This document shows positions 60,025 through 64,000 of a stretch of 64,000 nucleotides of DNA, one piece after another. This stretch comes from Nocardia sp. NBC_01327 (GTDB lineage: Bacteria; Actinomycetota; Actinomycetes; Mycobacteriales; Mycobacteriaceae), in assembly GCF_035958815.1 (NCBI RefSeq), contig NZ_CP108383.1:6820001-6884000 (forward strand). Reading direction: 5' to 3'. A model generated the notes under the pieces. That model made no database searches. It had not been told where the DNA came from and saw nothing but the letters and a program-made list of their open reading frames with translations. The translations under genes were made by a program, and so were the position numbers. Position 1 is the first letter of the stretch. Every line of letters begins with the position of its first letter.

Positions 60025-62433
60025 GTGTCCGCGTCACCGTCCGAAGCCACCAAGACGGCGGCGGAGCTGGAGCGTGAACAGCAGCACCTGACACTGCTCT
60101 ACGAGCGGCTCGACGGGATGCGCGAATACGCGCAACGCCGACTGCGCACCGTCCTGCTGGAGACCGGCGGCACGCCGCAGGCCCGGAGTGAACGGGAATC
60201 GTTCACCCAGCTCTACTCCGAAGACCTATCCAAGTACGACGCCGCCGAACACGGGCTGTGCTTCGGGCGCATCGACCTGGCCGAGAGCGATGAGGCGGAC
60301 GGCGCCTCGTCCACCGGCAGCGCCTCCGCCAACGGCAGCGCCGCATCCAACGGCAATGGGTCCTCCAACGGCAACGGCGCTGCGGCCGATGCTTCCGGCA
60401 ACAGCGCCGGCGGCGAAGGCGAGAAGCGCTATATCGGCCGCATCGGCATTCTCGACGAGACCGACGACTACGAGACACTGCTGCTGGATTGGCGTGCGCC
60501 CATGGCGCGCCCGTTCTATCTGGCCACCACCGCCGCCCCCGACGGCGTCACGCGGCGGCGGCATATTCGCACCCGCAATCGCAAGGTCACCTCGGTCAAT
60601 GACGAGTACCTCGATCTCGGGGCGGCCCGTCGCGACGGTGTGATCAGCGGCGACGGCGGTGTGGGCAGTGAGAGCGCGCTGCTGGCCGCGCTCAATGCCG
60701 CACGCACCGGGCATATGAACGACATCGTCGAAACCATTCAGCACGAACAGGATGCGATCATCCGCTCCGAGCACAAGAGCGTGCTCGTGGTGCAGGGTGG
60801 TCCCGGCACCGGTAAGACCGCGGTCGCGCTGCACCGTGCCGCCTACCTGCTGTACACCTACCGCAAGCAGCTGGACAAGGCCGGTGTGCTCATCATCGGC
60901 CCGAACTCCACCTTCCTCGACTACATCGGGCAGGTGCTGCCCTCGCTGGGTGAGACCGGCGTGCTGCTGTCCACCGTCGGCAATCTGTATCCCGGAGTAC
61001 AAGCCACACTGGAGGATTCGCTGCGCGCCGGACAGCTCAAGGGTTCGCTCGACATGCTCGAGGTGCTCAAGCGGGCGGTGCGGGACTGGCAGGAGATTCC
61101 GAAGGATCCGGTGCGGCTGCACTTCGACGGGCGCGAATTGAACCTGGACCGCCGGGTGGTCACCAAGGCGCGCGGCCGTGCCCGCTCCTCGCGGCGGCCG
61201 CACAACCTGGCCCGGCCCATTTTCGCCGCCGGTGTGGTGGACGCGCTCACCGATCAGCTCGCCGAGCTCATCGGCGCCGACCCGCTCGGCGGGCGAAACC
61301 TGTTGAGCCAGGCCGATCTCACCGAGATCCGCGACGAGATGCGCGCCGACGCCGATATCCAGCGCGCCATCGCGGCGCTGTGGCCGCTGCTCACACCGCA
61401 GGATGTGCTGGGCGGACTGTGGGCCGACCCCAAGCGCCTGGCCAATGCCGCGAATCAGCTCAGCCCGGCCGACCGCGCCGAGCTGCAGCGCACCGACAGT
61501 GGCGAATTCAGCGATGCCGACGCCCCGCTGCTGGACGAGCTGGCCGAACTGCTCGGCATCGACGACAGCGAGGAGCGCGAGCGCTCCCGCCGCCGCTGGC
61601 GTGCCCAGCTGGCCGAGGCCCAGGACGCCCTCGACATCCTCACCGGCTCCGCGCCGCAGGACCTCGAGGACGATCTCGATCCCGAACTGCTCATGGCCTA
61701 CGACCTCATCGACGCCGGCCAGCTCGCCGAGCGCCAGCAGGTGCGCACCAGCCAGACCACCGCCGAACGCGCCGCCGGGGACCGCACCTGGACCTACGGG
61801 CACGTCATCGTGGATGAGGCGCAGGAGCTTTCGGAGATGGCCTGGCGAATGGTCATGCGCCGCATTCCGAATCGCTGGATCACCGCCGTCGGCGATGTCG
61901 CCCAGACCGGTGATCCGGCCGGTGCGTCCTCCTGGCAGCAGGTGCTCGAGCCCTATGTCGCCAAGCGCTGGAAGCTCACCGAGCTGACGGTCAACTACCG
62001 CACGCCCGCCGAGATCATGGCGGTCGCCGCCGATGTGCTGGCCGAGATCGATCCGGGCGCCTCCATCCCCCGCTCGATTCGCGACTCAGGCTTCCAGCCC
62101 ACCGCCTACCGTGTGCCCGCCACCGAACTCGCCGCCGAGGTGGGGCGGCTGGTGGCCGCCGAGGCCGAGCATCCGGGGACCACCGCCGTCATCGTGCCGC
62201 ACGATACGGCCGCGAAACTGGCGCACCTGGCCGATGATTCGGCCCGCGTGCTGACCGTGCACGAGGTCAAGGGCCTGGAGTTCGACGCGGTCATCCTCGT
62301 CGAACCCCAGCAGATCCTCGACGAATCCCCGCGCGGGATGAACGACCTGTACGTGGCGCTGACCCGCTCCACGCAGCGACTCTCGGTGGCGCACAGCGAA
62401 GACCTCCCGGAGGTCCTGCACCGGCTGCGGTGA
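60025..62433 (+). CDS. HelD-family (HelR-like) RNA polymerase recycling ATPase
   Basis: This 802-residue UvrD/Rep-like superfamily 1 ATPase has an N-terminal coiled-coil arm (ELEREQQHLTLLYERLDGMR), Walker A GGPGTGKTAVALHRAAYLL (about 258-265), DEAQ box HVIVDEAQELSEMAWRMVM and C-terminal VKGLEFDAVILVEPQQI and YVALTRSTQRL. HelD proteins remove stalled RNA polymerase from DNA, and actinobacterial HelR can protect against rifamycins. A low-complexity Ser/Gly/Asn/Ala insert of about 45 residues interrupts the N-terminal region (about 97-142). Start GTG 60025 follows GAGGAG; TTG 59998 after AAGGAG is an alternative. Confidence 0.9.
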   Translation: MSASPSEATKTAAELEREQQHLTLLYERLDGMREYAQRRLRTVLLETGGTPQARSERESFTQLYSEDLSKYDAAEHGLCFGRIDLAESDEADGASSTGSASANGSAASNGNGSSNGNGAAADASGNSAGGEGEKRYIGRIGILDETDDYETLLLDWRAPMARPFYLATTAAPDGVTRRRHIRTRNRKVTSVNDEYLDLGAARRDGVISGDGGVGSESALLAALNAARTGHMNDIVETIQHEQDAIIRSEHKSVLVVQGGPGTGKTAVALHRAAYLLYTYRKQLDKAGVLIIGPNSTFLDYIGQVLPSLGETGVLLSTVGNLYPGVQATLEDSLRAGQLKGSLDMLEVLKRAVRDWQEIPKDPVRLHFDGRELNLDRRVVTKARGRARSSRRPHNLARPIFAAGVVDALTDQLAELIGADPLGGRNLLSQADLTEIRDEMRADADIQRAIAALWPLLTPQDVLGGLWADPKRLANAANQLSPADRAELQRTDSGEFSDADAPLLDELAELLGIDDSEERERSRRRWRAQLAEAQDALDILTGSAPQDLEDDLDPELLMAYDLIDAGQLAERQQVRTSQTTAERAAGDRTWTYGHVIVDEAQELSEMAWRMVMRRIPNRWITAVGDVAQTGDPAGASSWQQVLEPYVAKRWKLTELTVNYRTPAEIMAVAADVLAEIDPGASIPRSIRDSGFQPTAYRVPATELAAEVGRLVAAEAEHPGTTAVIVPHDTAAKLAHLADDSARVLTVHEVKGLEFDAVILVEPQQILDESPRGMNDLYVALTRSTQRLSVAHSEDLPEVLHRLR

Positions 62434-62608
62434 GACAGTGGTTCGGGGGCCAAGGCCCCCGGACCCCCAACCTGCGGCTACGACCCGAACACCGAGCGCC
62501 GCAACCGAAGCGGGAGCCACGACCCAACGCCCGGCCCCGCACCAGAGCCGCAACCCCGACCCGGGCACCCAACTCCCGGATCAGGGCGGGAGTTGCGGCC
62601 CGGAACGC

Positions 62609-62642
62609 AAAGCGGCCGTGACCAATTGGTCACGGCCGCTTT
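62609..62642. terminator. Bidirectional terminator between helD and the stress-protein gene
   Basis: A perfect 34-bp palindrome has A-rich left and T-rich right ends (AAAGCGG... and ...CCGCTTT). It lies between convergent genes and can stop transcription from both sides. Confidence 0.88.
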
Positions 62643-62666
62643 CCGCAGGGGCGAAGCCCCCACCTG

Positions 62667-63119
62667 TCAACGCACGGTGTGCACGATGAGCACGTCGCTG
62701 CGGGACTTGCGGGCCACGTCCGACGGCACGGAGCCGAGCAGACGACCCGCGAGGGTGTTGAGGCCACGGTTACCGACCACGAGCAGGTCGGCGTCGAGCT
62801 CCTTGAGCAGGGTGAGCAGTGATTCGACGGGCTCGCCGACCACGGCCTTCTCCACCACGTTCACGGCGCCCGCGGCAACTGCCTTATCGCGTGCCACGCG
62901 CAGGATCTCGCTGGTCGGCGCGGAGCCGCGCACCTGGTAGGCCTCGTCCTTCAATACGTCCGCGGCGGCTGCGACGTCGCGGTCGTCGGTCGGGTAGTAC
63001 GCGCAGGCGATGTACAGCGTCGCGCCTGCGGCGCCGGCCAGAGCAGCGGCCCGCTCGACGGCGACGTACGACGAGTCCGAGCCATCGGTACCGACGACGA
63101 TCGTCCGGTAGGCGGTCAT
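62667..63119 (-). CDS. Universal stress protein (UspA family)
   Basis: The 150-residue single-domain protein begins MTAYRTIVVGTDGSDSSYVA and carries the ATP-binding motif VVGNRGLNTLAGRLLGSVPSDVARKS (G-2x-G-9x-G-S/T pattern, given in part). Universal stress proteins bind ATP and help survival in stasis or hypoxia; in mycobacteria several belong to the DosR regulon. ATG 63119 follows GGAGGAGAGA. I see no DosR box upstream. Confidence 0.93.
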   Translation of the reverse strand: MTAYRTIVVGTDGSDSSYVAVERAAALAGAAGATLYIACAYYPTDDRDVAAAADVLKDEAYQVRGSAPTSEILRVARDKAVAAGAVNVVEKAVVGEPVESLLTLLKELDADLLVVGNRGLNTLAGRLLGSVPSDVARKSRSDVLIVHTVR

Positions 63120-63169
63120 TCTCTCCTCCAAGTACAAAGGTTGGGGCCGCGGTGTCTACGGTTCCGTAG

Positions 63170-63370
63170 TTACCGCCGCGGCAACTGCGCCTGACAATAG
63201 CGGCATAACCGGCGGAAATTTTCGATATCGCAACACATCACAGTTGCGTGCCGCATCGGGACTGTCGCACATTCCCAGCACGCTGCGCATACGGCATCGG
63301 CTACCAGCGAATTCCCCACCGGCAGTGTGAAACACCACAAATCGCGAACATCATTGCGCCCCTGGGACAT
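63170..63370 (-). CDS. Possible Cys-rich small protein (66 aa), doubtful
   Basis: The open frame encodes ADAVCAACWECATVPMRHAT and CCDIENFRRLCRYCQAQLP, with CxxCWxC and CxxC pairs that could bind zinc or an iron-sulphur cluster. Codon third positions are less G/C-rich than those of neighbours, and no clear ribosome-binding site was seen. It could be a genuine small metal protein or a chance ORF. Confidence 0.3.
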   Translation of the reverse strand: MSQGRNDVRDLWCFTLPVGNSLVADAVCAACWECATVPMRHATVMCCDIENFRRLCRYCQAQLPRR

Positions 63371-63403
63371 TCGTCACAACACAGGATTTCTACCAGGTGC
63401 GGA

Positions 63404-63443
63404 CCGGTCCGTCCGGCGCGCACACGCGCTCCGGGCGGACCGG
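63404..63443. terminator. GC-rich hairpin downstream of the 18-aa ORF
   Basis: An eight-base outer stem (63404-63411 with 63436-63443) continues through one G-U pair and one mismatch into CCGG and GCG stems. It begins 12 bases after the 18-codon ORF's stop on the minus strand. No T-run follows. Confidence 0.45.
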
Positions 63444-63455
63444 AAAACCGCTATC

Positions 63456-63512
63456 TCACAGATCGTGATAGTCGGCCCAGAACCAGCCGAGAATCACGCT
63501 GAGTACGTTCAT
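63456..63512 (-). CDS. Possible 18-residue peptide gene
   Basis: ATG 63512 lies five bases after GGAAGAGG and opens an 18-codon frame encoding MNVLSVILGWFWADYHDL, a hydrophobic, aromatic peptide that could insert in or lie on the membrane. A TAGTAT -10-like hexamer (63549-63554, minus strand) and a downstream hairpin frame it. It is too short for firm assignment and may instead be a leader or chance ORF. Confidence 0.35.
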   Translation of the reverse strand: MNVLSVILGWFWADYHDL

Positions 63513-63571
63513 GCGTTCCTCTTCCGTACGGCCGATCAATGACGGGCAATACTAGCTCGCCGAGCGTCGGT

Positions 63572-64000
63572 TCAGAGGCTCAGACGTGCGTATTCCAGCG
63601 GAGCCATCCCGATCTCCTGCGCGAACTCGCGGGAGAAATGGGCCTGATCGAAGTAACCGAGATCCAGTGCGAGGGCGGCCAGATCGGAGGTGCGGCCCTG
63701 CGCCAGCAGCTGCGCGCCGTCCTGTAGCCGGAAACGGCGCAGCACCCATTTCGGGCTCACCCCGACGTAGCGGCGAAACAACCGCTGCAGGGTGCGAATC
63801 GGGGTATCGAAACGCTCGGTGACCTGGTCGACGCGGGTGAGCTCGCGATCGGACTCCATGGCGTCCATGATGCGCAGCACCAGGCGATAGGCGGTGTCAT
63901 CGGCGACCGCGCGCCGGGCCGCGGCCTCGACCAGGAATGCCTCGACCAGCGTGCGCCGGCTCTCGTCGTCCGGATCGGCCAGAATCTGCTCGGCCAGATC
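63572..64000 (-). CDS. AraC-family regulator (start beyond window)
   Basis: The frame is open to the right edge, so only the C-terminal 142 residues are visible. They contain the two helix-turn-helix motifs of AraC proteins: LTRVDQVTERFDTPIRTLQR with LFRRYVGVSPKWVLRRFRLQ, and TSDLAALALDLGYFDQAHFS with REFAQEIGMAPLEY. The preceding part is an Asp/Arg-rich helical linker. The ligand domain lies outside the window, so the signal cannot be inferred. Confidence 0.88.
   Translation of the reverse strand, partial: DLAEQILADPDDESRRTLVEAFLVEAAARRAVADDTAYRLVLRIMDAMESDRELTRVDQVTERFDTPIRTLQRLFRRYVGVSPKWVLRRFRLQDGAQLLAQGRTSDLAALALDLGYFDQAHFSREFAQEIGMAPLEYARLSL

Noticed and set aside
62434..62470. Rifamycin-associated element for the HelD-like gene
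   Set aside because: The GC hairpin lies downstream of the gene, and I see no such element upstream at 59842-60024.
63120..63300. DosR box upstream of the universal stress protein gene
   Set aside because: No GGGACT-type half-site in a plausible position on the minus strand.

Overview
The window is a dense, high-GC bacterial chromosome segment with strong G/C preference at third codon positions. The gene content points to an actinobacterium of the order Mycobacteriales, most like Nocardia (inference). Indicators are a DosS/DosT-type haem-GAF histidine kinase beside an Rv0079-like ribosome-hibernation protein, an LppX/LprAFG-type lipoprotein, a DUF1844 gene next to infC-rpmI-rplT, an argCJBDFR operon followed by argG and argH, an actinobacterial-type HelD, and two MmyB-type regulators. 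I found no rRNA, tRNA, CRISPR array, transposase or prophage genes.

Left part (1-16.4 kb): the 3' end of a geranyl diphosphate 2-C-methyltransferase gene (methylisoborneol-type terpene route) is coupled to an IPP isomerase. Next come an NCS1 transporter with a GntR regulator, a small exported protein, threonine dehydratase and an SMR pump. All arginine-synthesis genes then lie on the minus strand. argC-J-B-D-F-R form one transcription unit in which every neighbouring pair overlaps by four bases. argG follows with its own ARG boxes, then a TIGR00027-type methyltransferase coupled to argH. ARG-box pairs precede argC and argG, and a third near-identical pair lies before a cell-wall LCP ligase at 23.8 kb.

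16.4-23.8 kb: two divergent gene sets form one catabolic module. They encode a GntP-type permease, a KDPG-type aldolase, an N-acyl-D-amino-acid deacylase homologue, a DSD1-fold PLP dehydratase, a KDG-type kinase, an IclR regulator and RidA. I propose a route for an N-acylated amino sugar acid such as N-acetyl-D-glucosaminate: uptake, deacylation, deamination to KDG, phosphorylation, and cleavage to pyruvate and glyceraldehyde 3-phosphate.

23.8-44.3 kb: LCP ligase, a DUF385/F420-type protein, tandem MmyB-like regulators, a three-gene hypothetical operon, a divergent second Rho factor lacking the usual RNA-binding aromatics, a hydrolase and pheST. Then follow a nitroreductase/HxlR pair, an MFS pump/TetR pair with clear operators, a YtcJ-like amidohydrolase, and the infC-rpmI-rplT-rRNA methyltransferase operon with a leader attenuator and an apparent ATC start for infC.

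44.3-51 kb: a lipoprotein gene, then a three-gene unit encoding a cytochrome-b5/desaturase fusion, a type III polyketide synthase and a PvdE-like ABC exporter. The exporter has a Gly/Pro/His-rich insert of about 130 residues inside its ATPase domain. This is the best candidate here for an undescribed biosynthesis-and-export system.

51-64 kb: uvrA with a histone-like Lys/Ala/Pro tail, the hibernation factor and DosS-like kinase (divergent, with a DosR-box-like site), a stand-alone ketoacyl synthase, a PAS-GGDEF cyclase, a HelD-family RNA polymerase recycling ATPase, a universal stress protein, two doubtful small ORFs and the end of an AraC-type regulator.
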